A DNA stretch of 64,000 nucleotides from Cupriavidus necator (GCA_022041995.1 CP074390.1:1426001-1490000); one strand, 5' to 3'. Counted from the first letter of the stretch, positions 1 through 11,984 are shown. The notes: a model not told the origin generated them from the letters alone. A program made the numbers and translations.

Positions 1-23
1 CATCTGGCCGGCTGACGCCGCGC

Positions 24-56
24 GCGGATGGCGCCCGCGCCAGCGGCGCCATCCGC
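24..56. repeat. Palindromic hairpin upstream of the AhpD-like gene
   Basis: Perfect 12-nt arms GCGGATGGCGCC (24-35) and GGCGCCATCCGC (45-56) surround a 9-nt loop. No T-run follows, so it is not a classical terminator. The core GGATGGCGC is shared with another palindrome at 58242-58269, which suggests a dispersed extragenic element or the end of an upstream transcript. Confidence 0.7.
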
Positions 57-91
57 TCGGCCAGCTGTTCGAATTCAAGACAGGACACCTC

Positions 92-433
92 ATGACCACA
101 GACCTGAAGACCCGCCTGACCGGGATCAACAAGCAATTCGGTGCGCTCGGCCAGGCCCAGCCCGCCGCCATGAGCGCCTTCCAGGGCGTGATGAAGGCTG
201 CCACGCAGGATGGCAGCCTGGACGCCGCCGTCAAGGAACTGATTGCCGTCGCGCTGGCGGTGCACAAGGGCTGCGACGACTGCGTGCTGTTCCACACCAG
301 CCAGGCGCTGCGCCATCGCGCTACGCGCGAGCAGCTGGCCGAAGTGCTGGCCATCAATATCGAGATGGGCGGCGGGCCCGGCGCCATGTATGCGTCGAAG
401 GCGCTGGCGTACTTTGATGCGCTCAACGCCTAG
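92..433 (+). CDS. AhpD-like carboxymuconolactone decarboxylase family protein
   Basis: The 113-residue protein has the all-helical CMD/AhpD fold signature with a CxxC pair in KGCDDCVLFHT (about residues 62-72) and a downstream histidine. This arrangement is used by AhpD-type proteins as a thiol peroxidase or disulfide reductase centre, and the typical length is 100-150 residues. The ATG at 92 is preceded by AGGAC. The gene probably helps detoxify peroxide in the cytoplasm, but CMD members have varied substrates and the exact reaction cannot be read from the sequence. A lipoate-ligase-like gene follows 46 nt downstream on the same strand. Confidence 0.85.
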   Translation: MTTDLKTRLTGINKQFGALGQAQPAAMSAFQGVMKAATQDGSLDAAVKELIAVALAVHKGCDDCVLFHTSQALRHRATREQLAEVLAINIEMGGGPGAMYASKALAYFDALNA

Positions 434-479
434 CCTTGCTAGACTCGGCACGTTGCCATCCGGAGGCTGGTGCTATCCC

Positions 480-1241
480 ATGCGGTTTGAATTTGTCGAT
501 GCGGCCCATGCCGGGCAGGCGGGCAGCGACCCGCTGCAGGATGAGCTGGCCTTGCTCGACCTCGCGGCACAGGGCCGGCAAGTGGCGCAGCTGTGGGAGG
601 CGCCGCTGTCGCTGGTGGTGCCGCGCACCTACCTGCGCCACGCCGCGCTGGAAACTGCGCGCGCCGACTTCGCGCAGCAGGGATGCCCGGTATTCCTGCG
701 CATGTCGGGCGGCGGGCTGGTGCCGCAGGGCCCTGGCATCCTCAACCTGAGCCTGGCCTACACAGTGGGACAGCCGCCAGGCGCGCGCAGCGATGCGGTC
801 TACCTGCACCTGTGCGAGGTCATCGGCGACGCGCTGCAAGCGCTGGCCGTCGACACGCACTGGCAGGCGGTGGCCGGTTCCTTCTGCGACGGCCGCTACA
901 ACCTGGCCTGGGGCCCGCCCGAAGCCGCGCGCAAGATCGCCGGCACGGCGCAGTACTGGCGGCGCGCGCCCGCGGCCATGCAAGCGCCCGACGGACAGCG
1001 CCACCTGGTGCTGGCCCATGCGGTGCTGCTGGTCAGCGCCGACCCCATGCAGATCAACGCTCGCGCCAATGCGTTCGAAGCGGCCATCGACAGCGGCCGG
1101 CGCTATGACGCGGGCAAGGTCGTCAGCGTGCGCGAGGCATTGTTGGCCAGCGGCCGCGCGGTCAATGACGGCGCCGCGCTGATGGCGCAAGTATCGGAAG
1201 CGCTGCGGCGAAGCGTCGGGCAGATGCCGCCACCGGCGTAG
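480..1241 (+). CDS. Lipoate-protein ligase A family protein
   Basis: From the ATG at 480 the product has 253 residues. It carries the biotin/lipoate ligase (BPL/LplA) core: RMSGGGLVPQGPG resembles the RRxGGGxVxHDxG lipoyl-AMP binding loop, and GSFCDGRYNLA followed by KIAGTAQYWRR matches the GS(Y/F)CDGRxDL...KIAGxAQ block of the family. The open frame runs further upstream but overlaps the previous gene, so 480 is preferred although the GGAGG lies about 14 nt away. Family members attach lipoate or octanoate to the E2 and H subunits of dehydrogenase complexes. The substrate is not certain, since some divergent members act on other acyl groups. Confidence 0.8.
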   Translation: MRFEFVDAAHAGQAGSDPLQDELALLDLAAQGRQVAQLWEAPLSLVVPRTYLRHAALETARADFAQQGCPVFLRMSGGGLVPQGPGILNLSLAYTVGQPPGARSDAVYLHLCEVIGDALQALAVDTHWQAVAGSFCDGRYNLAWGPPEAARKIAGTAQYWRRAPAAMQAPDGQRHLVLAHAVLLVSADPMQINARANAFEAAIDSGRRYDAGKVVSVREALLASGRAVNDGAALMAQVSEALRRSVGQMPPPA

Positions 1242-1282
1242 CCGCTTGACCGGGAGACGCCAATTGGCGATCCCAAAAAATT

Positions 1283-1308
1283 GCGGCCCACGCGGGGCCG
1301 CTAAAAAT
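1283..1308 (+). terminator. Rho-independent terminator after the ligase gene
   Basis: A GC-rich stem GCGGCC/GGCCGC is followed by TAAAAATC on the + strand, 42 nt after the stop codon. It reads better as a simple stem than as a strong intrinsic terminator because the tail is A-rich rather than T-rich. Confidence 0.45.
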
Positions 1309-1368
1309 CGGGAATACGAGGCGTGTCAGATGCCTCAGGAGACGTTATCGGCACAACGCGGGTCGGCA

Positions 1369-1390
1369 AGACCCCACTTCGGTGGGGTCT
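1369..1390. terminator. UUCG-loop hairpin at the 3' end of the minus-strand gene
   Basis: AGACCCCAC and GTGGGGTCT form a perfect 9-bp stem closed by TTCG, an extra-stable tetraloop. It lies 32 nt beyond the stop codon of the minus-strand gene 1422-2270 and between two convergent genes, so it may end transcription from either side. Confidence 0.6.
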
Positions 1391-1421
1391 GTCGAGCCCA
1401 ATCCTGGAGGCGGGTGATCGC

Positions 1422-2270
1422 TTATGCGGTCAGGTAGGCGGAGTGCGGGTCCGGCCGGATGGCAGCGCGCAGCTTGCGAACGCTGGCTTCCAGTTCGGCA
1501 TGGGCGGCATCGAGCCACGCCACGCGATGGCGCACCGGGTCCTTGGCCGACAGGTCGCTGGCGGCGATCTCGCGCAGGAAGTAGCGCACCATGCTGCCGG
1601 CGCGCGCCGGCACTGGCATCATCCCCAGCAGTTGATGCTTCGCCAGCAGCCGGCGGCTGACTGCATGCCGCAGTCCTGCCCAGGCGGTACGGCCCAGCGC
1701 GATATACAGCGCATCGGTGCGCATCTGTCGCACGGCGCCCAGGAACTGCGCTTCGAATACCTCGCGCAGCATCGGTGTGTCCAGCAGTTCTTCCAGTGGC
1801 CCGTCGAACGCCAGACCGCGCCGCGTGGTGGCATACGGCAGCAAGGCAAGCGGTTGCAGGCGCTCGAACCCGTCGTTCCACAATGCCGCGGCGTGCGGCA
1901 GGCCGACCAGTTCCGGCACCCGGAAGTGGTCGAGCATGCGGATCAGGTTGGGCCGCACCAGCTTGCCGCCCAGTTCGACGCGCCGCTTGTTCTCGCGCTG
2001 GATCACGCGTCCGGGTGCATGGACGCGCATCAGTTCCTCAGTGACGGCGGCTGCCAGCCGCACATGGGCGTGGCCGGGCGTGGTGCTGACCAGCACCAGG
2101 GCTGCCTGGGTGTTCAGGTATTCGCAGGGCACGTAGTGCATGGCGTACGTGCCGTCTTGTGCCACCACAACCGGTCTGGCGATCACGCCGACTGCGCCCG
2201 CAAGCCGAGCCTGCGCGCAATACGCTTCGATGAAGTTGGTCAAGGAATCCCCCCGCTCGCTTCGATACAT
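1422..2270 (-). CDS. Unassigned protein, possible uracil-DNA-glycosylase-like fold
   Basis: The 282-residue product is not firmly recognised. An early block ALVLVSTTPGHAH resembles the GxxPG-type first motif of the uracil-DNA-glycosylase superfamily, and a later block DALYIALGRTAWAGL resembles the VPLGxxA segment of the same fold, but a full motif set is not visible. It has no signal peptide or membrane segment. The start is uncertain: an ATG at 2270 and an internal TTG after a GGGGGGA stretch (near 2242) are both possible. It stands alone, converging on the lipoate-ligase-like gene. Confidence 0.6.
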   Translation of the reverse strand: MYRSERGDSLTNFIEAYCAQARLAGAVGVIARPVVVAQDGTYAMHYVPCEYLNTQAALVLVSTTPGHAHVRLAAAVTEELMRVHAPGRVIQRENKRRVELGGKLVRPNLIRMLDHFRVPELVGLPHAAALWNDGFERLQPLALLPYATTRRGLAFDGPLEELLDTPMLREVFEAQFLGAVRQMRTDALYIALGRTAWAGLRHAVSRRLLAKHQLLGMMPVPARAGSMVRYFLREIAASDLSAKDPVRHRVAWLDAAHAELEASVRKLRAAIRPDPHSAYLTA

Positions 2271-2544
2271 CGGCGCTTTCTATTGACGCCTTTTACTTTT
2301 TCTGCTTGCCGTTCATGGTAAGCCTGCGGTGCATGGCAGATAAAGCGCGCGGCGCCGGTTTGACCGGAATGCGACGAAACCTTGGTGGGCCAGCCAACAC
2401 ATGGGGCAGGATGCCCCTCGAACGGGTGGGGCACGCGTCTGGTCCGCGCCATGTACGGTATCGCACCGCGTGCGTCAGAACGATGACATCAGGCAGGAGA
2501 GAATCAGCCGGAACGGGACTGCCGCGACGTTGGGTCGCCGGAAC

Positions 2545-2611
2545 GAAAAGACCGGACACGTACGTGTCCGGTGAACCCATTTGCTGACTCAGGTCGTGTC
2601 ACAGCCCGAGA
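2545..2611 (-). ncRNA. Candidate Fur-regulated small RNA
   Basis: A minus-strand promoter overlapped by a Fur box (2618-2646) would start transcription near 2611. Only about 40 nt later comes a perfect hairpin (2551-2572) followed by CTTTT, giving an RNA of roughly 65 nt. No convincing ribosome binding site is present. A 95-codon open frame runs from 2580 to 2293, but it begins inside this region and would have to be read through the terminator. This is an inference from the promoter and terminator alone; the RNA is not matched to a known family. Confidence 0.4.
2551..2572 (-). terminator. Perfect 22-nt palindrome with T tract on the minus strand
   Basis: ACCGGACACGT is followed directly by its reverse complement, and CTTTTC follows on the minus strand (2550-2545). 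It fits an intrinsic terminator for leftward transcription from the Fur-box promoter or from the osmC-like gene. With no unpaired bases the innermost pairs must open to form the loop. Confidence 0.65.
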
Positions 2612-2617
2612 ACTCAA

Positions 2618-2646
2618 ATAATAACGATTATCATTTGAGTCAGCAA
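2618..2646 (-). promoter_or_regulatory. Sigma-70-like promoter overlapped by a Fur box
   Basis: On the minus strand TTGCTG (2646-2641), 17 nt and TATTAT (2623-2618) make a plausible -35/-10 pair. The 19 bp at 2620-2638 match the Fur consensus GATAATGATTATCATTATC at about 14 positions, including ten in a row (GATTATCATT). This placement over the -10 and spacer is that of classical Fur repression. Inverted arms ACTCAAAT/ATTTGAGT flank it. Confidence 0.6.
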
Positions 2647-2673
2647 TAGCAGAGGGCGTGATCTTGCCGGGGA

Positions 2674-3066
2674 TCAGGCCATCGAAGTCTGGATGGAAAA
2701 CTGTCCCGACAAGGTCTTGTGCACCGGGCAGCGGTTCGCCACGCGGAGCAGGTCATCCAGGATCTGGGGCGTAAGCTCTCCGCTGACCTTGACCTCGCGA
2801 TTCATGGTGTAGGTCCCGTTGGCCTCTTCATGACCGACCGACACATGGACTTCGGAGATCGCGTAGCCCTTGCGTCTGGCATACAGCTGCAAAGTCAGCG
2901 TGGTGCAGGCGGCCAGGGCCGAATCCAGCAGGTCGTGCGGGTTCGGGTATTGGGTGTCGCCGCCGGCAGATGCATCCAGGTCGGCTTGCCATTCGGCAGT
3001 TCCGTTGGTCAGGTGGCAGATGCTGTTGCCCTGGCTCGGTTGCCAGGTCGCTTGGATAGTCATCAA
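2674..3066 (-). CDS. OsmC family protein
   Basis: The 130-residue product has the OsmC/Ohr two-cysteine pattern: DSALAACTTLTL (Cys about residue 54) and VANRCPVHKTL (Cys about residue 112). These cysteines form the peroxidatic pair that reduces organic hydroperoxides. The CPVHKTL segment is typical of the YhfA/OsmC-like branch rather than Ohr, which has its own gene at 9263-9685. The gene is monocistronic; its 3' side faces the Fur-box region and its 5' side faces the rRNA promoter region. Confidence 0.88.
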   Translation of the reverse strand: MMTIQATWQPSQGNSICHLTNGTAEWQADLDASAGGDTQYPNPHDLLDSALAACTTLTLQLYARRKGYAISEVHVSVGHEEANGTYTMNREVKVSGELTPQILDDLLRVANRCPVHKTLSGQFSIQTSMA

Positions 3067-3347
3067 ACGTCCCCATCTAATAAGAGAGCGGCCCGGCGGG
3101 CCGGAACAGCCATTCTATAAGCAGCACCGGGCGGGGGCTGAAGCGGCCGGGAATGCCTTTTTCAGGCGGTTTGGCTTTTTTTCGAAGAACCGCTTGCCAA
3201 CCCCGCTGCGGTCACTTAATATTCGCCCCCTCGCAACACACAACGCAGCGCTGCAAAGCAGACGCAGCAAGGGTTGCGGGGTCGACCGGGTTGGTTGGCG
3301 CAGCGAAGTTGGCGCGCCGGCCGCAGCGAAAAAAGTTGCTGAAACGG

Positions 3348-3376
3348 TTGACGAAACGAAGAAAGCTCTGCATAAT
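3348..3376 (+). promoter_or_regulatory. Probable rRNA operon promoter
   Basis: TTGACG (3348-3353), a 17-nt spacer and CATAAT (3371-3376) give a near-consensus sigma-70 promoter about 250 nt before the 16S gene. The 3067-3347 stretch upstream holds no supported gene. It contains an AT-rich patch near 3215 that could act as an UP-like element or a second promoter. Confidence 0.6.
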
Positions 3377-3432
3377 CTCGTTTCTCTGCTGCAGACAACG
3401 CAGCAGCGCTGAACGGCAAAGCCGGCGGCGAA

Positions 3433-3443
3433 GTTCTTTAACA
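3433..3443 (+). promoter_or_regulatory. boxA antitermination site in the rRNA leader
   Basis: GTTCTTTAACA matches the bacterial rrn boxA core (CTCTTTAACA) bound by NusB/NusE. An equal motif lies in the 16S-23S spacer at 5473-5484, as expected for an rRNA operon. Confidence 0.75.
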
Positions 3444-3625
3444 ACCAAACAACCGATAAGTGTGGGCGCTGGGTAGCGGACGCCGCTGTCTTCGGACAGT
3501 GTGGCTTCACAAGTTATACAGTGCTCGCACAGCAAAACGTGACTGGGTCTTCGGATCTGGTCAGTCAGTTTTCTGAGAGTGAGCGACCGCTCGAAAGAGC
3601 GAGACCCGCGAGGGTCACACAGAGA

Positions 3626-5162
<1,537 letters not shown>

Positions 5163-5221
5163 GAGGCTTGCGTCTCAAGCCTAGCGTTCACACTTATCGG
5201 TTTGTTTGCTGTTACAGCCAA

Positions 5222-5298
5222 GGGTCTGTAGCTCAGGTGGTTAGAGCACCGTCTTGATAAGGCGGGGGTCGTAGGTTCAAGTCCTACCAGACCCACCA
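5222..5298 (+). tRNA. tRNA-Ile (GAT)
   Basis: 77 nt with encoded CCA. Acceptor GGGTCTG pairs with CAGACCC, the anticodon loop reads CTTGATAAG, and the T-loop is GGTTCAAGTCC. It sits in the 16S-23S spacer. Confidence 0.97.
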
Positions 5299-5309
5299 AG
5301 TTATCCGAA

Positions 5310-5385
5310 GGGGGATTAGCTCAGCTGGGAGAGCACCTGCTTTGCAAGCAGGGGGTCGTCGGTTCGATCCCGTCATCCTCCACCA
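5310..5385 (+). tRNA. tRNA-Ala (TGC)
   Basis: 76 nt with encoded CCA. Acceptor GGGGGAT pairs with ATCCTCC, the anticodon loop is TTTGCAA, and the T-loop is GGTTCGATCC. It follows tRNA-Ile by 11 nt, the usual spacer order in proteobacteria. Confidence 0.97.
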
Positions 5386-5666
5386 TCACCTGGTACCTTG
5401 GAATTGGTTGTCAAAGGAAAGCATTCGAATGAGTGCTTCCCTTTGGCATTGCCAAGCGATCTAACGATCGGCTGTTCTTTAACAATATAGGATGTAGTAA
5501 AGGTGTCGCGCGAGCGTTGATGAGACGCTGCAGTACAAAACGCGATACCGGGTTGTGATTGTATCAACCAAAATGTATTTAAGTGATCGAAAGATGACTT
5601 GGAATACGGCACAAATGCGAGAACTCATCCTGTAGCGACTGTCTCACTGAGACACACTCGTTATAG
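5386..5666 (+). other. Distal 16S-23S spacer with second boxA
   Basis: This 281-nt spacer has no gene. TGTTCTTTAACA at 5473-5484 is a boxA antitermination element that acts ahead of the 23S gene. The flanks probably carry the RNase III processing stem of 23S, which was not traced base by base. Confidence 0.75.
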
Positions 5667-8542
<2,876 letters not shown>

Positions 8543-8664
8543 ATAACCAGTGTGTTTTGCCTGGTGAGTGATTCGCCTGTGCCCTCGGTTGGCACAATAC
8601 GCACAACCAAGACTACATCCCTATTCGTGACGCTGGCTTCAACCCCCAGCGTCACAACCCCTCA

Positions 8665-8779
8665 TGCCTGGTGACCATAGCGAGCTGGAACCACCCCTTC
8701 CCATCCCGAACAGGTCCGTGAAACAGCTCCGCGCCGATGATAGTGCGGATTCCCGTGTGAAAGTAGGTCATCGCCAGGC
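8665..8779 (+). rRNA. rrf: 5S ribosomal RNA
   Basis: The ends TGCCTGGTGACC and GGTCATCGCCAGGC pair as helix I, and the conserved CCCATCCCGAAC lies near 8700. The length of about 115 nt is typical. The spacer from the 23S gene (8543-8664) holds no tRNA. Confidence 0.95.
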
Positions 8780-8793
8780 TCTTATACTGCAGA

Positions 8794-8824
8794 ACCCCCA
8801 GCCCCAAAAGGCTGGGGGTTTTTG
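8794..8824 (+). terminator. Intrinsic terminator of the rRNA operon
   Basis: AACCCCCAGCC and GGCTGGGGGTT form an 11-bp stem with a short CCAAAA loop, followed by TTTT. It comes 14 nt after the 5S end. Confidence 0.92.
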
Positions 8825-8918
8825 CTTTGGCGCGGCGGAAATGCAATGGCTCGCAACCGCCGCTCCGGCGTAATACCATTACCGCTGAATCCCCCGCTGA
8901 GTCCCCGTTATTCTATCC

Positions 8919-9197
8919 ATGTCGGCTGACAGCGCCTGGTATCTCTATCTGCTCGAATGCACTGGCGATTCCATTTATACTGGAATCACGACTGATGTTG
9001 CCCGCCGCTTCGCCGAGCATCTGTCTGGAAAAGGCGCCAAATACACGCGATCACGCAAGCCCATACGCGTCCTGGGCCAATTGCGCTTTGAGACAAAATC
9101 CGAAGCGTTGAAGGCGGAAATCGAGATCAAGCGCTTGAGTTCGACACAGAAGCGCGCTTTTTGCGCGCAACTGCCAGCAGCCGAGCCGGATCGCTAG
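8919..9197 (+). CDS. GIY-YIG nuclease superfamily protein (YhbQ/UPF0213-like)
   Basis: The 92-residue product is a single GIY-YIG domain. WYLYLLEC...SIYTGIT (residues 7-24) holds the paired GIY/YIG-like strands, RRFAEHLSGKGAKYTR carries the catalytic arginine region, and KSEALKAEIEIKRL contains the family's conserved glutamate. This compact type, known from E. coli YhbQ, occurs widely in bacteria as a possible structure-specific nuclease of unsettled role. Its position just after an rRNA operon probably reflects only neighbourhood. Confidence 0.9.
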   Translation: MSADSAWYLYLLECTGDSIYTGITTDVARRFAEHLSGKGAKYTRSRKPIRVLGQLRFETKSEALKAEIEIKRLSSTQKRAFCAQLPAAEPDR

Positions 9198-9210
9198 CCA
9201 GCCGGGCGAC

Positions 9211-9250
9211 AAAAAAAAGCCGGTATCGCCTTCGCGATACCGGCCTTTTC
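9211..9250. terminator. Bidirectional terminator between convergent genes
   Basis: GCCGGTATCGC (9219-9229) and GCGATACCGGC (9234-9244) form an 11-bp stem with a CTTC loop. Eight A residues lie on the left and CTTTTC on the right, so it can terminate both the GIY-YIG gene and ohr. Confidence 0.9.
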
Positions 9251-9262
9251 CATCCTGCAGGA

Positions 9263-9685
9263 TCAGACCACAGTCAGCGTCACGTCGATATTGCCGCGCG
9301 TCGCGTTCGAGTAGGGGCAGACCTGGTGCGCCTGTTCGACCAGCTTTTCGGCAGCCTCGCGCTCGAAGCCCGGCAGCGAGATCTTCAGTTCGACCTGGAT
9401 GCCGAAGCCTTGCGGGATCGGGCCGATGCCGACCGCGCCTTCGATCGTGGCGTCGGCGGGCACGGTGATCTTCTGCTGGCCGGCCACGAAGCGCATGGCG
9501 CCCAGGAAGCAGGCTGAATAGCCGGCAGCAAAGAGCTGTTCCGGATTCAGGCCGTTGCCGGCGCCACCCATTTCCTTGGGCACGGCCAGTTTGGCATCGA
9601 GCTGGCCATCGGACGTGGTGGCACGGCCGTCACGGCCGCCGGTGGCGGTGGCATGGGCGGTATAAACGACTTTTTCGAGTTTCAT
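9263..9685 (-). CDS. ohr: Organic hydroperoxide resistance protein Ohr
   Basis: The 140-residue product shows both Ohr cysteines, in AGYSACFLGAMR (about residue 59) and HQVCPYSNATRGN (about residue 123), and the opening VVYTAHATATGGRDG that is diagnostic for Ohr against OsmC. Ohr reduces fatty-acid and other organic hydroperoxides, taking electrons from lipoylated proteins. The regulator gene ohrR lies 46 nt upstream on the same strand, so the two may be co-transcribed or share peroxide control. Confidence 0.96.
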   Translation of the reverse strand: MKLEKVVYTAHATATGGRDGRATTSDGQLDAKLAVPKEMGGAGNGLNPEQLFAAGYSACFLGAMRFVAGQQKITVPADATIEGAVGIGPIPQGFGIQVELKISLPGFEREAAEKLVEQAHQVCPYSNATRGNIDVTLTVV

Positions 9686-9731
9686 CTAAGGCTCCGGTTT
9701 GTTGCCCGAGGGGGCGCATCAACGCTTGCCG

Positions 9732-10208
9732 TCAGTCCGGCAGGCTGGAATCGGTCCGCGCTTGTTCAAGCGTCGACCGCAGTGCATGCAGGCGCTGCGT
9801 CAGGGCCTGGATCTCTTCGACCGGGCACTGCGTGGCGCACAACATCTGTTCAGGAATACGCGCGGCGCGCTGGCGCAACGCGCGGCCGGAGTCGGACAGG
9901 CTGACCAGCACCCGCCGTTCGTCGGCTGCGTCACGTGTTCGTGTGACCAGCCGCGCCGTCTCCAGCCGCTTCAACAGTGGCGTCAGCGTCCCCGAGTCCA
10001 GCGCCAGCCGGGCGCCGAGTTCCGAGACTGTCAACGTTTCCGTCTCCCACAACACCAGCATCACGAGATATTGCGGATAAGTAAGTCCAAGCTCACTTAA
10101 GAGCGGCTTGTACAACTTGGTCATGGCCAGTGAGCTCGAATACAGCGCAAAGCACAACTGGCGATCCAGTAACAACCAGTCTGGGGAGGAGTCGTTGTCG
10201 CGTTCCAT
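9732..10208 (-). CDS. ohrR: MarR-family organic peroxide sensor OhrR
   Basis: The 158-residue winged-helix protein carries the sensing cysteine in LDRQLCFALYSSSL (Cys about residue 19), followed by the conserved YPQYLVMLVLWE helix and the wing DAADERRVLVSLS. In the 1-Cys and 2-Cys OhrR types, oxidation of this cysteine by organic peroxide releases DNA and induces ohr. A second cysteine is present late (about residue 125, CATQCPVEE), which could suit a 2-Cys mechanism. An AT-rich palindrome sits just upstream of the start. Confidence 0.93.
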   Translation of the reverse strand: MERDNDSSPDWLLLDRQLCFALYSSSLAMTKLYKPLLSELGLTYPQYLVMLVLWETETLTVSELGARLALDSGTLTPLLKRLETARLVTRTRDAADERRVLVSLSDSGRALRQRAARIPEQMLCATQCPVEEIQALTQRLHALRSTLEQARTDSSLPD

Positions 10209-10222
10209 GGCAATATATTATA

Positions 10223-10239
10223 CGCAATTAAATTGTGCG
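10223..10239. promoter_or_regulatory. Candidate OhrR operator
   Basis: CGCAATT and AATTGTGCG form an imperfect palindrome 15-31 nt before the ohrR start in an AT-rich island. It resembles the AATT-centred operators known for OhrR and would give autoregulation. Confidence 0.55.
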
Positions 10240-10390
10240 CAAGATAAATTTACAATGTCCCTGAAATGTGCTCGATACGCCCGTGCGTGGCCAGCGCTGA
10301 ACCTTAAGTCTGTTTTAAGTCTGGGTCGCTAGCATGACCGTGTCGCGTCGCAAAGTGCCGACGCCTGATGCTCAAGGAAAGGAACAACAC

Positions 10391-11857
10391 ATGATGCGCC
10401 AGACCATCGCTCGCACGGCCGTTGGTATCGCGGCCCTTGCCGCCCTTGGCGGCGGTTATGCCTATCTGCAGAAGGAAGTCATCACGCCGGGATATGCGGC
10501 ACCTGCGCCAGCCGCCGCGCCCGCGCAGCCGGCGGCCGCAGTGACCACGCCGACGGATTTCTCCGGCATCGTGGCACAGTACGGGCCCGCCGTGGTCAAT
10601 ATCAGCGTCACCGCGCGCGCCCAGCGCACCGCGGCGCAGATGCCGCCGGGCATCGATCCGGACGATCCCCTGTTCCAGTTCTTCAAGCGTTTCGGGCCGC
10701 AGCTCCAGGGTCCGCAGGGCGGGCAGCAGCAGCTGGTGCGCGGACTGGGCTCGGGCTTTATCGTGAGCCCGGACGGGCTGATCCTGACCAATGCGCACGT
10801 CGTCGACGGCGCGCAGGAGGTCACCGTCAAGCTGACCGACCGCCGCGAGTTCAAGGCCAAGGTGCTCGGCAGCGATCCGCAGACCGACGTGGCCGTGATC
10901 CGCATCGACGCCAAGAACCTGCCGGCCGTGCGCCTGGGCGATCCTGCGCGGGTGCGCGTGGGCGAGCCGGTGCTGGCGATCGGTTCTCCCTACGGCTTCG
11001 AGAACACCGTGACCGCGGGCATCGTCAGCGCCAAGTCGCGCTCGCTGCCGGACGATACCTATGTGCCGTTCATCCAGACCGATGTCGCCGTCAATCCCGG
11101 CAACTCGGGCGGGCCGCTATTCAACCAGCGCGGCGAGGTGGTCGGCATCAACGCGCAGATCTACAGCCAGACCGGCGGCTACCAGGGCCTGTCGTTCGCG
11201 ATCCCGATCGACGTGGCCACCAAGGTGCAGCAGCAGCTGGTGGCGCATGGCAAGGTCACGCGCGGGCGCCTCGGCATCAGCGTGCAGGAGGTGAACCAGG
11301 CGCTGGCGCAATCGTTCGGGCTGCCCAGGCCTGCCGGTGCGCTGGTCAACTCGGTCGAGCCCGACAGCCCGGCCGCGCGCGCTGGCCTGAAACCCGGTGA
11401 CGTCATCATGCAGCTGGACAATGACGTGATCGACCATTCGGGCGACTTGCCCGAGCACGTGGCCGATATCAAGCCGGGCACGCAGACCTCGCTGAAGATC
11501 ATCCGCAAGGGCCAGCCGATGACGCTGTCGGTGACGGTGGGCACGGCCAAGGACCGGGCCGTCGCACAGAAGGGCGGCGGCAGCGAGGCTGGCGGCCGGC
11601 TGGGGCTGGCGGTGCGCCCGCTCACGCCGGCGGAGAAGCGCGACAGCGGCATCGACGGCGGCCTGGTGGTCCAGGATGTGGCCGGTCCCGCCGCGCGCGT
11701 CGGCATCCAGCCGGGCGACGTGATCCTGTCGCTCAACGGCACGCCCATCAGCTCGGCCGAGCAGCTCAAGTCGCTGGTATCGAAATCGGGCAAGCAGGTG
11801 GCACTGCTGGTGCAGCGCGACGAGGCGCGCATCTTCATTCCGCTCGACCTGGGCTGA
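10391..11857 (+). CDS. HtrA/DegP-family periplasmic serine protease
   Basis: From the ATG at 10391 (GGAAAGGAAC upstream) the product has 488 residues. An N-terminal signal or anchor segment is followed by a proline/alanine-rich linker, a trypsin-like domain and two PDZ domains. The triad is His136 (TNAHVV), Asp166 (TDVAVI) and Ser239 (NPGNSGGP). PDZ1 begins near residue 293 (GRLGISVQEV) and PDZ2 near residue 400. Such proteases degrade or refold damaged envelope proteins and are usually stress-induced. It could be DegP, DegQ or MucD type; the sequence alone does not decide. Confidence 0.93.
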   Translation: MMRQTIARTAVGIAALAALGGGYAYLQKEVITPGYAAPAPAAAPAQPAAAVTTPTDFSGIVAQYGPAVVNISVTARAQRTAAQMPPGIDPDDPLFQFFKRFGPQLQGPQGGQQQLVRGLGSGFIVSPDGLILTNAHVVDGAQEVTVKLTDRREFKAKVLGSDPQTDVAVIRIDAKNLPAVRLGDPARVRVGEPVLAIGSPYGFENTVTAGIVSAKSRSLPDDTYVPFIQTDVAVNPGNSGGPLFNQRGEVVGINAQIYSQTGGYQGLSFAIPIDVATKVQQQLVAHGKVTRGRLGISVQEVNQALAQSFGLPRPAGALVNSVEPDSPAARAGLKPGDVIMQLDNDVIDHSGDLPEHVADIKPGTQTSLKIIRKGQPMTLSVTVGTAKDRAVAQKGGGSEAGGRLGLAVRPLTPAEKRDSGIDGGLVVQDVAGPAARVGIQPGDVILSLNGTPISSAEQLKSLVSKSGKQVALLVQRDEARIFIPLDLG

Positions 11858-11896
11858 TTGCCGCGGGCACGCCAGACTGCCCGCAAGCCGTTAACT

Positions 11897-11984
11897 GGCA
11901 AGGCTTTGGTGCCCGCGCGGGCCGTATACCCCGACGTATACCGACACGTATACGAAGTGGGTATACGGCCCGCTAAGCCTTGCC
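11897..11984. repeat. Long GTATAC-containing stem-loop downstream of the protease gene
   Basis: Two blocks pair in order: GGCAAGGCTT (11897-11906) with AAGCCTTGCC (11975-11984), and GCGGGCCGTATACCC (11917-11931) with GGGTATACGGCCCGC (11959-11973). One arm carries a 10-nt bulge. Further GTATAC copies lie in the loop. It has no T-run, so it may be an mRNA 3'-end stabiliser, a protein-binding palindrome or a mobile-element remnant rather than a simple terminator. Confidence 0.7.

Noticed and set aside
2293..2580. 95-codon minus-strand frame starting at 2580
   Set aside because: No good ribosome binding site; it starts with codons that form the terminator hairpin, and the composition is that of random GC-rich sequence.
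3115..3625. Minus-strand frames ahead of the 16S gene
   Set aside because: They overlap the rRNA promoter and leader, and show no ribosome binding site or family.
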